Below, one piece after another: positions 8,294-16,404 of a stretch of 42,914 nucleotides of DNA. Below the pieces are notes generated by a model that searched no databases, was not told the DNA's origin, and saw nothing but the letters and a program-made list of their open reading frames with translations. The stretch's first letter is position 1. Each line of letters opens with the position of its first letter. Origin of the DNA: Pseudobdellovibrionaceae bacterium (GTDB lineage Bacteria; Bdellovibrionota; UBA1018; UBA6935); contig PBMP01000032.1 in the NCBI GenBank assembly GCA_002722705.1, forward strand, positions 1-42,914, read 5' to 3'. A program made the translations under genes and the position numbers.

Positions 8294-8839
8294 ATGAAAA
8301 CCCGAATCTTTATATTGATCATGGTTTTTCTCAGCGGATGTGTAAACTCATCCCTGAATAACCGAAAACGAATTACAGACCCTTCTATACTCAATCCTGC
8401 TGCAAACTTTGTAGAATCGGGAGATACAGTGGTTTCAGGAGGATATGAGTGTCCTCAGTCTGATAACGTAAAGCCGGTTTACGACCCTCTGATTGGCGGA
8501 GCTGGAAATTTTTATGTTTGCACAAATCAACAGACTCCAACCACCATACGAGTTGAAGGAACCACAGACTACTCAAACACAATTTGTGTCTATCCAGCAC
8601 AAGAATCTAATGGACAATTATCGATTACTTTAGATCAAAGTAACGGTGGAGTGGCTCATCTTTGTGTTCCTATGCAAAGTGAAACTGCATACTTTTCTTT
8701 TCCAAATATGAATTTTAACAGAGTTTTTATCGTAGAAAGCCAAAATGAAACAAAAATGAATGAATGCCTCTCCAAAGGAAACTATGGACTGTGTCCGCAA
8801 TATCCAGATTATTTTTCATATGGATGGATTATTCAATGA
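8294..8839 (+). CDS. Small hypothetical lipoprotein
   Basis: 181 residues. The signal peptide (IFILIMVFLSGC) ends in a lipobox LSGC with lipid-attachment Cys near residue 16, so the mature protein is anchored in a membrane by Lnt-dependent acylation. The mature part has several cysteines (in YECPQ, YVCTN, TICVYP, HLCVP, NECLSK and YGLCPQ) spaced as if for disulfides. No family recognised. A purine-rich AAAGAGAGAG stretch precedes the ATG as a ribosome site. The stop overlaps by 7 bases the convergent gene that ends at 8833. Confidence 0.75.
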   Translation: MKTRIFILIMVFLSGCVNSSLNNRKRITDPSILNPAANFVESGDTVVSGGYECPQSDNVKPVYDPLIGGAGNFYVCTNQQTPTTIRVEGTTDYSNTICVYPAQESNGQLSITLDQSNGGVAHLCVPMQSETAYFSFPNMNFNRVFIVESQNETKMNECLSKGNYGLCPQYPDYFSYGWIIQ

Positions 8840-9885
8840 ACGGTTCGTTCTTCAGTCTCAATTTCTATATCATCAGTAAACTCGTCGTCTAGCTCGGGAC
8901 CTGCTTCCGAGGTCACTTGAAGCTCCCCCTGACGGTATTGATTAACCAGAGCTTCGTCAATACTAGGAAAGGAGTCTAGAAGCTCTACTTGCTCTGCTCC
9001 TTCCATTTCTCTTCCTACTACGATATACCAAAATGCCCCGTGATCATCAGTTGCATCATGTTTACGGATAAAATGATACAACACAACCGGTTCCGGATCG
9101 TCTTCTTCAGTACCTACAGACACCTTCCAAACTTCATCGGGAAACTGTAAAGTATCTTCAATACAATCTTCGTAACTTTCAAAGGACTCTCTTGGAACAT
9201 CTCCAGAGGTTCTTTTATTTTTTAAATCTGCACGAAAAGTATCATCGACTGTCCAAGAATCTGCTAATCCATCAAATCCAGGATCTTTTTCCCCTTCTTC
9301 TTCAGGTGGAAGATGGGGATCTTCTCCAGATCGATACTCACCTTTCTCATCTGTTTTATGCTGAAAAGGAGTGGGGTCAACTTCCTCTCCCCTCTCAAAA
9401 ACATGAACAAGTTCGGGGTCCCGAGTTACAAAAGCTAAAAATAAGAAGCTTGGTTCATTCCTTAACATGAGCGTTACACAAACAGACCACACTGATTGTC
9501 CGTCTATTTGAAACTCTGAGATTAAAGTATATTGAGGAGCCTCGCTTTTATCTTCTTGGTTTTTCCAGACGGTTTGAGGCTGAGTTAAATTCTCCCAGCG
9601 AAGATAAGCAAGCTCTTCTCTCTTTTCTCCGTCTAAATCATCAGATGACAAATGGTCATAAAATCTTTTTTCAAGTTTCTCAATTTCATTCCCATAATTT
9701 TTAATAATGCAGTCTTCTGAACAAAAAATTTTTCCATGTTCTTCTTCAACAAAAAGAGCTCGATCATCTTTATCCAAGCCGGTATTACAATGTTCACAAT
9801 GAGTCAGGGCGGAAGAGTCCGTTTGCCTTTTTAAGTCTGTTTCTTCAATTTCTAAGGATTTTTTTTTCGCAGACGAACCACTCAT
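8833..9885 (-). CDS. Acidic protein with N-terminal zinc-ribbon
   Basis: About 350 residues from ATG 9885. An in-frame TTG at 9921 could extend it by 12 residues, but those bases look like a promoter (TTGACT-18-TACAAT ending 6 bases before 9885). Residues about 28-60 contain HCEHC...FCSEDC, four cysteines arranged as a treble-clef or MYM-type zinc finger. The remainder is very acidic, with no membrane segment, including a DPHLPPEEEGEKDPG linker. Two regions (about 105-175 and 240-320) resemble each other loosely in containing tryptophan/valine beta-strand patterns. Family not recognised; probably cytoplasmic. Confidence 0.6.
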   Translation of the reverse strand: MSGSSAKKKSLEIEETDLKRQTDSSALTHCEHCNTGLDKDDRALFVEEEHGKIFCSEDCIIKNYGNEIEKLEKRFYDHLSSDDLDGEKREELAYLRWENLTQPQTVWKNQEDKSEAPQYTLISEFQIDGQSVWSVCVTLMLRNEPSFLFLAFVTRDPELVHVFERGEEVDPTPFQHKTDEKGEYRSGEDPHLPPEEEGEKDPGFDGLADSWTVDDTFRADLKNKRTSGDVPRESFESYEDCIEDTLQFPDEVWKVSVGTEEDDPEPVVLYHFIRKHDATDDHGAFWYIVVGREMEGAEQVELLDSFPSIDEALVNQYRQGELQVTSEAGPELDDEFTDDIEIETEERTVH

Positions 9886-9891
9886 TCTCCT

Positions 9892-9921
9892 ATTGTACAG
9901 GGTCTCTTTGCACAGAGTCAA
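9892..9921 (-). promoter_or_regulatory. Predicted promoter of the zinc-ribbon protein gene
   Basis: TTGACT (9921-9916) and TACAAT (9897-9892) are 18 bases apart on the minus strand, and ATG follows after 6 bases. It is the best-matching promoter in this half of the window and would yield a leaderless transcript. Confidence 0.55.
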
Positions 9922-9933
9922 TGAAACCCCTGA

Positions 9934-9949
9934 TTTGACCTATGTCAAA
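9934..9949. promoter_or_regulatory. FNR/FixK-like palindrome
   Basis: TTTGAC-CTAT-GTCAAA is a perfect inverted repeat that contains the TTGA-N6-TCAA core used by FNR/FixK-family regulators. It lies in the divergent region 9886-10,063, about 56 bases upstream of the predicted minus-strand transcription start. Confidence 0.35.
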
Positions 9950-10063
9950 AAACACACGCCCTTGATTCTCTTGTGTTTTCTTTATGAATCGATAGAATTT
10001 TATCTAGAAACATAATGTCCTAGGATGGGGCATTGCAATCGACACCCAAGGAAGGGGAATCCT

Positions 10064-10375
10064 GTGATCGAAGTCTCCGTAGACCAACTCTCTCAAGTTG
10101 AATACCTCATTGAACAATCAAAACTGGGCAATCATATTTTATTCGATTCAAATACGATTCGAAATTCATTTGAATCTCCTTTTGATGAAGGATTTTCAGA
10201 AGAGGATGCCTATGCAGTTGAACATCATATTGAAAGAATTATTACTCAACCTTCAATTGAAAGAAAAAAAGCTTATCTTGATGGACTCAATCACGAAACT
10301 CATCGACTCGTTGTCAGAACCTATCTCAATATTGTAGAAAATAATCTGTACGACGAAATTAAGGATTTTCATTGA
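10064..10375 (+). CDS. Small hypothetical protein, coupled to coiled-coil gene
   Basis: About 103 residues from GTG 10064, which is preceded by GGAAGGGG 6 bases upstream. An in-frame ATG at 10025 lacks a ribosome site but follows a CATAAT box by 8 bases, so an N-terminal extension of 13 residues is possible. Soluble, acidic, mostly helical, with an EEDAYAVEHHIERII segment near the middle. No family recognised. Its stop codon overlaps the next start (TGATG), so it is probably made together with the coiled-coil/alpha-crystallin protein. Confidence 0.6.
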   Translation: MIEVSVDQLSQVEYLIEQSKLGNHILFDSNTIRNSFESPFDEGFSEEDAYAVEHHIERIITQPSIERKKAYLDGLNHETHRLVVRTYLNIVENNLYDEIKDFH

Positions 10376-11589
10376 TGACCATTTATTCGAGTCATAGATC
10401 CGCTGAACAAGCTGCGATTCAAGAGTCGAATAAAAAAGTTCGTCGAGCTGAAAAGGAAGCTCAAAAAAAGATTAACGCTACTCAAAAAAGAGTAAATAAT
10501 GCTCAAAAAGAATCTCGATTTCAACTCGAGGAAATAAGAGATTCTTTTGAAAAGTCAGAACGACTCCAAAAAGATAAATACACTAAAGAACTTGAACTTC
10601 TCAGAAATGAACAAAACCAAAACCTCAGAGAGCTCAAATCAGATCACCAAATTGATTTGAGTCGTTCTAAAAATCAAAACGAAAACGAACTTAGAAAAAT
10701 CAATCAATATTACGAAAATCAACAAAGAAGAGCGCTTCGAGAGGGAGAAAATAAATTTAATCGTCAAATTCAAGAAAACCATATTCAACATCAAGCACTT
10801 CAAAACAAAAACAGAACTGAACTTTTACACCTTAAAAATCAAGGAAACTCTCAAATTGATTCCAAAAGATGGCAATTCCAAAACCAAATTGAAAATTTAG
10901 ATAAAAATGGAAAAAAAGAAATTAAACTTTTAACTGAAAAAGTAAATACAGAAAAACAAAAATCATCTGAGAACTTTAAAAATAGATATCAAGAGATGGT
11001 CAAAGTACAAGATGAAATTTTAAATAATTTAAACAAAAGAATTTCTGAAGAAGTCCATCAAATAAAAAAAGATTCTGTTATGAAACTAGGTGCTTTTATG
11101 GATCAAAAATCAGATCCCTTCTATCGTACAATGACCCTTGATGCAGACTTTTCTGAATCTGATGACGAATATCAAATCAGAGCTCGGATCCCTGAACACG
11201 AAAGAGATGGCATTAAAATAAACGTTCATGATAATGAAATTTTCATCAGTGGGGAAAGAAAAAGCAGTGAAACCATTCACACTGATGAAGGTGGTACCGT
11301 CAGTAGTTCACAATTTCAAACCTATCATCAAAGTTTTCCGATTCATTCACCAGTCGAAAGCCACCTCCTTCGAAAAGAATATGATGGAGATGAGCTTGTA
11401 ATTTCCCTTCCAAAAAAGGGATCTGAATTAGCTAAAAATCCAATTAAAAAAATTGTTCCAGAAGAAGTGACCGCAAAAAGACCTTATTTTCCAGAAAATA
11501 TTCCTCTTGGCTCTCAAAAACCCTCTGAAGACGATGTAGAGCTAGTCTTTGAGCCTTCAGATCAGTCTGGAAGAACCCTTGATCTTTAG
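10375..11589 (+). CDS. Long coiled-coil protein with C-terminal Hsp20-like domain
   Basis: 404 residues from ATG 10375 (an in-frame TTG lies one codon earlier). Residues about 10-240 are an uninterrupted charged coiled coil rich in Gln, Asn, Lys and Glu with no hydrophobic breaks. Residues about 255-360 resemble an alpha-crystallin/CS domain: DEYQIRARIPEHERDGIKI, DNEIFISGERK, a loop with QTYHQSFPIHSPV and DELVISLPKK, which is the strand order of small heat-shock proteins. A low-complexity tail follows. The fusion is unusual, since Hsp20 proteins normally have a short N-terminal arm. It may be a structural or chaperone scaffold. The stop overlaps the convergent gene by 4 bases. Confidence 0.65.
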   Translation: MTIYSSHRSAEQAAIQESNKKVRRAEKEAQKKINATQKRVNNAQKESRFQLEEIRDSFEKSERLQKDKYTKELELLRNEQNQNLRELKSDHQIDLSRSKNQNENELRKINQYYENQQRRALREGENKFNRQIQENHIQHQALQNKNRTELLHLKNQGNSQIDSKRWQFQNQIENLDKNGKKEIKLLTEKVNTEKQKSSENFKNRYQEMVKVQDEILNNLNKRISEEVHQIKKDSVMKLGAFMDQKSDPFYRTMTLDADFSESDDEYQIRARIPEHERDGIKINVHDNEIFISGERKSSETIHTDEGGTVSSSQFQTYHQSFPIHSPVESHLLRKEYDGDELVISLPKKGSELAKNPIKKIVPEEVTAKRPYFPENIPLGSQKPSEDDVELVFEPSDQSGRTLDL

Positions 11590-12047
11590 TCTTTAATCAA
11601 ATCTTCCAGTTCTTTTAACATAAAATTCAATCGAGAATGTAAGTCTGAAAGTTGATTCAAATTCGACTTCAGTTCATTAATTGCACTGTTGTTGGTTTTT
11701 TGAAGTGCTTGAAAATCCACTTTGGTTTCTTCTGTGACTTGCTTTAATTGAGGTTTTTTTTCAGGGGCTCTTGCCTTGAGTTTAATTTCAGGAATTGTTT
11801 GTGTTTGAGCAACTCTCTTACCAATGAGTTCAGCAGGAACAAAGGGCTTTACTTCGAGAGATTTTTTCCATGCTTCTCGATCCTGAGCTCCGACATGTCC
11901 AGCCTTTAAAACTCTTCCTCGAGTCACCAAAGGTTTCTTTGGATCAATGACAGCGTCTTGAGCTGCTTTTTTTCCTTTTTTGTAGATTTGATAAAGATTT
12001 GAATAAACAAAGGCAATTTTTTGATTAGGATCTTTTGTTGCTGACAT
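11586..12047 (-). CDS. Hypothetical protein with C-terminal coiled coil
   Basis: 153 residues, no family recognised. The start ATG at 12047 has GAGGAG at the usual distance. The first 40 residues are basic and helical, the middle is a Pro/Lys-rich linker, and the last 50 residues (about 100-150) have a heptad pattern of Leu and Ile (INELKSNLNQLSDLHSRL) suggesting dimerisation. It is convergent with the coiled-coil/Hsp20-like gene and their stop codons overlap, so the two may be co-regulated by antisense effects. The 344-base gap upstream (12,048-12,391) holds no convincing gene. Confidence 0.6.
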   Translation of the reverse strand: MSATKDPNQKIAFVYSNLYQIYKKGKKAAQDAVIDPKKPLVTRGRVLKAGHVGAQDREAWKKSLEVKPFVPAELIGKRVAQTQTIPEIKLKARAPEKKPQLKQVTEETKVDFQALQKTNNSAINELKSNLNQLSDLHSRLNFMLKELEDLIKD

Positions 12048-12387
12048 TTCTACTCCTCACATTCGCACCGCATTTTCGCTCAACATCCACTCTTAGATAG
12101 ATCGCACTGGCTCTCTTAGCATTTGTACAAAGAGCTTCTTGCCCTTTCTCTAATTCTTTGCATTTGAAGTGCCACAAAACCGAACTTCGTTAAAATCCTT
12201 CAGAAATAAAAAAAAACTAAAAATTCAAGTAGTTACACACATCGATCTCTGCTCAGTGATTCAAATGAAACTATTAAAGGTGACCAACAAATTGACATGT
12301 GTCATAGCTACCCTCGTTTTTCTAGACGCTTTCTGTCCCTTAGGACATCAAAAAACAATTCCTCTCGTGGATTCCTAAAACATTCGC

Positions 12388-12393
12388 TACAAT
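12388..12393 (+). promoter_or_regulatory. Predicted -10 box of the HD-GYP gene
   Basis: TACAAT overlaps a possible ATG at 12392 and ends 7 bases before the ATG at 12401. The position favours 12401 as the start of a leaderless mRNA. No good -35 box was found. Confidence 0.4.
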
Positions 12394-12400
12394 GGAGCTA

Positions 12401-13438
12401 ATGATTACACCTGTGCAATTAAAAATGCTCACGCGACAAGAAGCTCTTGAACTTGCCTTTACGGAACAGCTTCCACAACAGACTTACAATGGCCAGGATT
12501 ACCTTATTTTACCTTCTCAGCTCTTTTATGAAGCAATTGGGATCACTATGCCCGAGCTTCCAGAAGTGGACTTCTATTCATACGAGACTGATTCAGATCC
12601 AGAGCTCTTTAGAGAAAAAAGTGAAGGATTTTCGTTACTCGCATTAAGTAACCAAGAGCTTTTATGTGTTCGTGCAGCAGACGTAAAAGCCATTAAATCT
12701 TACGCAGAAAGTCAACTCCTTGATCTCTCAACAACAACAAAGGTTCCACCTGAACAACGAATTGCCACTCTTCGAAGAACCGCCGTTCTCGTCATGGATG
12801 ACCTCTTTAATGATCCCTCTCCTGAAAACATCTCCAGGAGCAGTAAAGTAGTTGGGTCTTTTGTTTATGTCATCATGAAAGATCCAAGTGCATACCTTTT
12901 TCTCGCAAAACTTTCATCACACGATCCATATACACTTCAACATTCAGTCGGAACTGCCGTCAACAGTATTATTCTTGGAAGAAAAATCGGAATTACCGAT
13001 GAAACAGAACTTACGGAGCTAGGCATGGCTGGCTTACTCCATGACATTGGAAAAACAAAGATTGATTCTGCAATTATTAATAAAGAAGGACCACTTAATG
13101 ACGACGAATGGGTGGAAATGAAAAAACATCCTCAGTATGGATATGAGCTCGTTAAAGATCACCCTGAAATTGCAGAATCAACGAAAAGAGCAATCTTAGA
13201 GCATCATGAACAACCTGATCAAAAAGGATACCCCAAACAAATCCCGTATGACCAAGTTCATCTTTTTGCAAAAATCGTATGCTTATCGGATATTTTTAAC
13301 GCACTCATAACAGACCGTCCTTACTCAAAAGCGATTTCTCCTTTTGAAGCGTTTAAATTAATTAAATTAAAAATTTCTCATAAAGTAGACCCTGAACTTT
13401 TAAATACTCTGATCCGAGTCTACGGAGGAGACATCTAA
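12401..13438 (+). CDS. HD-GYP domain protein (putative c-di-GMP phosphodiesterase)
   Basis: 345 residues from ATG 12401, chosen because the ATG at 12392 overlaps the TACAAT box; the difference is three residues. The N-terminal 130 residues are an unassigned sensory region. Residues about 140-330 are an HD-GYP domain: the metal-binding HDIGK is at 214-218, followed by HPQYGYELV, the His pair in LEHHEQ and the QKGYP signature. Such proteins hydrolyse cyclic di-GMP. HD, His-His and GYP residues are present, so activity is plausible. A PilZ protein, the usual c-di-GMP receptor, is encoded at 15,679-16,404. Confidence 0.88.
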   Translation: MITPVQLKMLTRQEALELAFTEQLPQQTYNGQDYLILPSQLFYEAIGITMPELPEVDFYSYETDSDPELFREKSEGFSLLALSNQELLCVRAADVKAIKSYAESQLLDLSTTTKVPPEQRIATLRRTAVLVMDDLFNDPSPENISRSSKVVGSFVYVIMKDPSAYLFLAKLSSHDPYTLQHSVGTAVNSIILGRKIGITDETELTELGMAGLLHDIGKTKIDSAIINKEGPLNDDEWVEMKKHPQYGYELVKDHPEIAESTKRAILEHHEQPDQKGYPKQIPYDQVHLFAKIVCLSDIFNALITDRPYSKAISPFEAFKLIKLKISHKVDPELLNTLIRVYGGDI

Positions 13439-13498
13439 TTTTTATTTTCAACTGAACAAATCTATGAGATTTTCTCCCATAACCATAAAGGGGGAAAA

Positions 13499-13921
13499 AT
13501 GAAACGTTATTTTATTTTAAGTGCAATTCTTTTTAGTTTATCTGCAAGTGCTCATTTAGAACTAGGAGCCTATAATGGAAGTAATGAAAAAGGTCTTTCC
13601 TGTGGAATGATCGTTCACTCAGTAGATTTTAAAAATGAATTTATTCATCCACTCAATGAACGAGTCACCATTCAATGGAAAGATATTGTCTTTGATTCAA
13701 TGTCTCACTCTGAGCTTTTTGATTTAGCAAAATATACAATTAAAGCTGATAAGTCTGTATTTCTTGATTTCTATGTAGACAGCGAAGTCACCGCTCTTTT
13801 AATGGTCGATATGGCAAATGAAGCACCCTACAGCATTAAAGCTCTTGAACTCTATGCAAATGGACAAATTGAGTTTACTGAATGCAACAATCTGACCTAT
13901 CAGGGAGCTGATTTTAAATAA
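13499..13921 (+). CDS. Small exported hypothetical protein
   Basis: 140 residues with a clear signal peptide (RYFILSAILFSLSASA), so the mature protein of about 122 residues is periplasmic or secreted. It has two cysteines in the mature part (LSCGM and TECNN) that could form one disulfide. No family recognised. The start has GGGGG about 5 bases upstream. It ends at a strong bidirectional terminator at 13,928. Confidence 0.7.
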   Translation: MKRYFILSAILFSLSASAHLELGAYNGSNEKGLSCGMIVHSVDFKNEFIHPLNERVTIQWKDIVFDSMSHSELFDLAKYTIKADKSVFLDFYVDSEVTALLMVDMANEAPYSIKALELYANGQIEFTECNNLTYQGADFK

Positions 13922-13927
13922 AAAATG

Positions 13928-13962
13928 AAAATAAAGAAGGCAGTCTCTGCCTTCTTTATTTT
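13928..13962. terminator. Bidirectional intrinsic terminator
   Basis: A perfect 16-bp stem (13928-13943 with 13947-13962, core AAGAAGGCAG) closes a 3-base loop and carries T-tracts on both strands. It serves the small exported gene on the plus strand and the 13956-17002 gene set on the minus strand. Confidence 0.9.
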
Positions 13963-14255
13963 TTCTTAAAATGAATTTTCATTTCAATTGTAAAATCATT
14001 TTGCTCTAAGACTTCTTGAATCAGTTCTTTGGGATCTACTTGCTGCATAATTCGATCAACCACGTCATGACTCATTCCTTTGAAAAATTCATTACGTGTT
14101 TTTGAAGCAGATTCTAAAAGACTATTTAAAAATTCTGTTGGAAGCTTAAAGTCCTTAACTAAAGAGCGAACCCCCTCTTCCGTTAAGAATACTGCCCCTA
14201 TTCCAACGGTCAGTATTTTTTTTGCAATATCCGTTGCTTTTTCTGCTGTTGCCAT
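13956..14255 (-). CDS. Small phasin-like hypothetical protein
   Basis: 99 residues, start ATG 14255 with AGGAG 6 bases upstream. The sequence begins with an amphipathic, alanine-rich helix (EKATDIAKKILTVGIGAVF) and continues as helices, like phasins and related granule- or membrane-associated proteins; the similarity is in style only. It is the last gene of a minus-strand run (pgsA-side START protein, PilZ, glpX, SRPBCC, this gene). Its last codons overlap the terminator stem. Function unknown. Confidence 0.55.
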   Translation of the reverse strand: MATAEKATDIAKKILTVGIGAVFLTEEGVRSLVKDFKLPTEFLNSLLESASKTRNEFFKGMSHDVVDRIMQQVDPKELIQEVLEQNDFTIEMKIHFKKK

Positions 14256-14264
14256 CGATGGCTC

Positions 14265-14687
14265 CTATCTTTTTGCTCGATCCTCAAAATCTTTAATCAT
14301 TTTAGGAAAGTTTGTTTTTAAAAGCTTCTTTAGAATAAGCCCAGGAACAGGAATTTTAAATTCAATATCTAAAGAATAATGAACTTCAACAGAATGCTCT
14401 CCCTGAGGAGTTAGTTTCCAAAAGCCCGTATTCTTTTTTAAAAAATCACTTCGAACAAGTTCCCACTTTAAGCTTCCACTAGGTTCATCGATTTCATAGC
14501 GAATACGATACTCAATATCCTTAATCACCCAGATTTGATAAGTTGCTTCAAGTGCTTCACCAGAGTCATGAATCTCGACCGATTTACACCCGTCAACAAA
14601 CTCGGGGTATTCAGAAAATGTAGTGATTACATCCCAGAATTTTTTTGGATCTACATCGAGTACTTTTTTTATTTCTGCCTGAGCCAA
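14265..14687 (-). CDS. SRPBCC/START-like protein (Coq10/RatA type)
   Basis: 140 residues starting with TTG at 14687, with GGGAG about 9 bases upstream. The opening AQAEIKKVLDVDPKKFWDVI and the later segment YPEFVDGCKSVEI match the SRPBCC polyketide-cyclase/Coq10 fold, a hydrophobic ligand-binding cavity for lipids or quinones. Near-normal length. It is 12 bases downstream of glpX and 9 bases upstream of the phasin-like gene, so all are likely co-transcribed. A RatA toxin role is possible by homology but not shown here. Confidence 0.7.
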   Translation of the reverse strand: MAQAEIKKVLDVDPKKFWDVITTFSEYPEFVDGCKSVEIHDSGEALEATYQIWVIKDIEYRIRYEIDEPSGSLKWELVRSDFLKKNTGFWKLTPQGEHSVEVHYSLDIEFKIPVPGLILKKLLKTNFPKMIKDFEDRAKR

Positions 14688-14699
14688 ATCTTTTTCTCC

Positions 14700-15656
14700 C
14701 TATTTCCAACTTGGTTTGTGATCAAATCGGTGATCTGCTTCAACATATCGAACCGTACCGGACTCTGAACGCATCACCATTGAGTGAGTTTTTGCTCCTC
14801 CTGGAGTCATTCGAACCCCTTTTAAAAAGGTACCATCAGTGACACCTGTTGCACAAAACATGACTTTTCCTGAAGCAAGGTCATGCAACGAATACGTTCG
14901 GTCAAAATCTTTAATTCCCATTCGCGATGCTCTCGATTTTTCTTCTTCATTTCTAAAAGTCAATCTCCCTACGAAGTCTCCTCCTAAACAACGAAGTGCC
15001 GCTGCAGAAATAACTCCCTCAGGTGCTCCTCCGTTTCCGATCAGAAGATCAACTCCGGTCTCTGGGCGAGCCGTAGCAATTGCAGCAGAGACATCTCCAT
15101 CTCCAATAAGATATATTCTTGCTCCTGTACTTCTTACTTCTTGAATTAAATCCTGATGTCGTGGACGATCTAAAATAACGACAGTGAGTTCATCCAGAGC
15201 GCATTTTTTTGCTTCAGCAACTCTTTTAATATTTTCTGTAGCCGAAACATCTAAAGAAATACATCCCTTTGCAGCTGGTCCCACTGCAATTTTGTCCATG
15301 TAAGTATCAGGAGCATGTAAAAAGTGGCCTTGTTCAGCGATTGCAATGACAGAGATCGAATTATTTGCACCATTTGCACAAATCGTTGTTCCCTCAAGAG
15401 GATCTAAAGCTAGGTCTAATTTTGCTCCTTCACCCGTACCTACTTTTTCACCAATATAAAGCATAGGAGCTTCATCTCGCTCCCCCTCTCCAATGACGAC
15501 TGTTCCATCAAAATTAATTGAAGAAAGAAGCATTCTCATTGACTCCACGGCCGCGTGATCAGCTGCTTTTTCATCTCCACGGCCCATTAACCGAGCGCTG
15601 GCAATTGCAGCGGCTTCTGTGACTCTGACAAATTCAAGCGCATAATTTCGGTCCAT
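14700..15656 (-). CDS. glpX: Class II fructose-1,6-bisphosphatase
   Basis: 318 residues, the normal length of GlpX. It hydrolyses fructose-1,6-bisphosphate to fructose-6-phosphate in gluconeogenesis in the cytoplasm. Visible family motifs: GEGERDEAPMLYIGE, the metal-binding segment LALDPLEGTT, the glycine-rich LLIGNGGAPEG, and MFCATGVTDG near the C-terminus. ATG 15656 has TGAGGAG upstream. It follows the PilZ gene by 22 bases in the same direction. Confidence 0.95.
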   Translation of the reverse strand: MDRNYALEFVRVTEAAAIASARLMGRGDEKAADHAAVESMRMLLSSINFDGTVVIGEGERDEAPMLYIGEKVGTGEGAKLDLALDPLEGTTICANGANNSISVIAIAEQGHFLHAPDTYMDKIAVGPAAKGCISLDVSATENIKRVAEAKKCALDELTVVILDRPRHQDLIQEVRSTGARIYLIGDGDVSAAIATARPETGVDLLIGNGGAPEGVISAAALRCLGGDFVGRLTFRNEEEKSRASRMGIKDFDRTYSLHDLASGKVMFCATGVTDGTFLKGVRMTPGGAKTHSMVMRSESGTVRYVEADHRFDHKPSWK

Positions 15657-15678
15657 TTTTTACTCCTCAAATTTTATT

Positions 15679-16404
15679 TTATTTCGAGGACTTTAGCAGA
15701 TCCTGGAGTCGACGAACACACTCTTCTTGATCTTTATTTGGCAAAACTGAGGATTGAATAATAGAAATTCCCTTTTTTACCAGCTCTTTTTCGATCAATT
15801 CACTCGGTGAATGCGTCCTCATCTCAAAACGCACAGCACCAAAATTCTCACCCTCTTCTTTTTCGAAAAAATAGCTTCCAGTTTCTTTTCGATCGGGTTC
15901 CCACAAAAGATAGGATTGATAAAGGTATAAAAGGATTCGTACCAATTCACCTTTTGAGTCGGAATGCAGAAGAAGATCAGTTCCCGACGGACCATGAAAC
16001 CAAATCATTTCTCCTGCAGAAAGCATCGGTTTTAAAGACCTCCCCAAACGAATTGGATCTAAGAAACTCTCAAGTAGAGTCAGACTCCCAGGGGAAAGAT
16101 TTGACCACTCACAACCGATTTCCTCAGAACTCACACGGACCACTTTAGCTTCGACTGAAACCTTTTCTCCATGAAGATTTAAACACCCCTCTAAAACTGC
16201 ACCCATCGTAAAATGGATTCCATCCTCAGGGTCAAGTAAATGAAAAGCCATTCCATTCTGTGAAAGATTTGAAATTGAAAATATTTTTCCATTTTTCTGA
16301 TATCTAAACTGCTCACTTCCCACACGAACGCGAGGAACTCTTCTTTTCTCTTTAAAAATTTTTTCGGATGCGACCTTTTCGAGGCTGGGGGACTTCTGAT
16401 CCAT
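15679..16404 (-). CDS. PilZ-domain protein
   Basis: 241 residues. Residues about 19-110 form a PilZ domain: the basic RRVPRVRV provides the RxxxR c-di-GMP-binding arginines and ISNLSQNGMAF provides the (D/N)xSxxG element. The C-terminal 120 residues are an unassigned mixed domain. It likely reads the c-di-GMP level set by enzymes such as the HD-GYP protein. ATG 16404 has AAAGGA upstream and lies 53 bases inside the preceding START-like gene, a long overlap that implies translational coupling. Confidence 0.8.
   Translation of the reverse strand: MDQKSPSLEKVASEKIFKEKRRVPRVRVGSEQFRYQKNGKIFSISNLSQNGMAFHLLDPEDGIHFTMGAVLEGCLNLHGEKVSVEAKVVRVSSEEIGCEWSNLSPGSLTLLESFLDPIRLGRSLKPMLSAGEMIWFHGPSGTDLLLHSDSKGELVRILLYLYQSYLLWEPDRKETGSYFFEKEEGENFGAVRFEMRTHSPSELIEKELVKKGISIIQSSVLPNKDQEECVRRLQDLLKSSK

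Noticed and set aside
12169..12378. A 69-residue frame in the 12,048-12,391 gap.
   Set aside because: It has no ribosome site, no recognisable pattern and an odd composition; the region looks non-coding.
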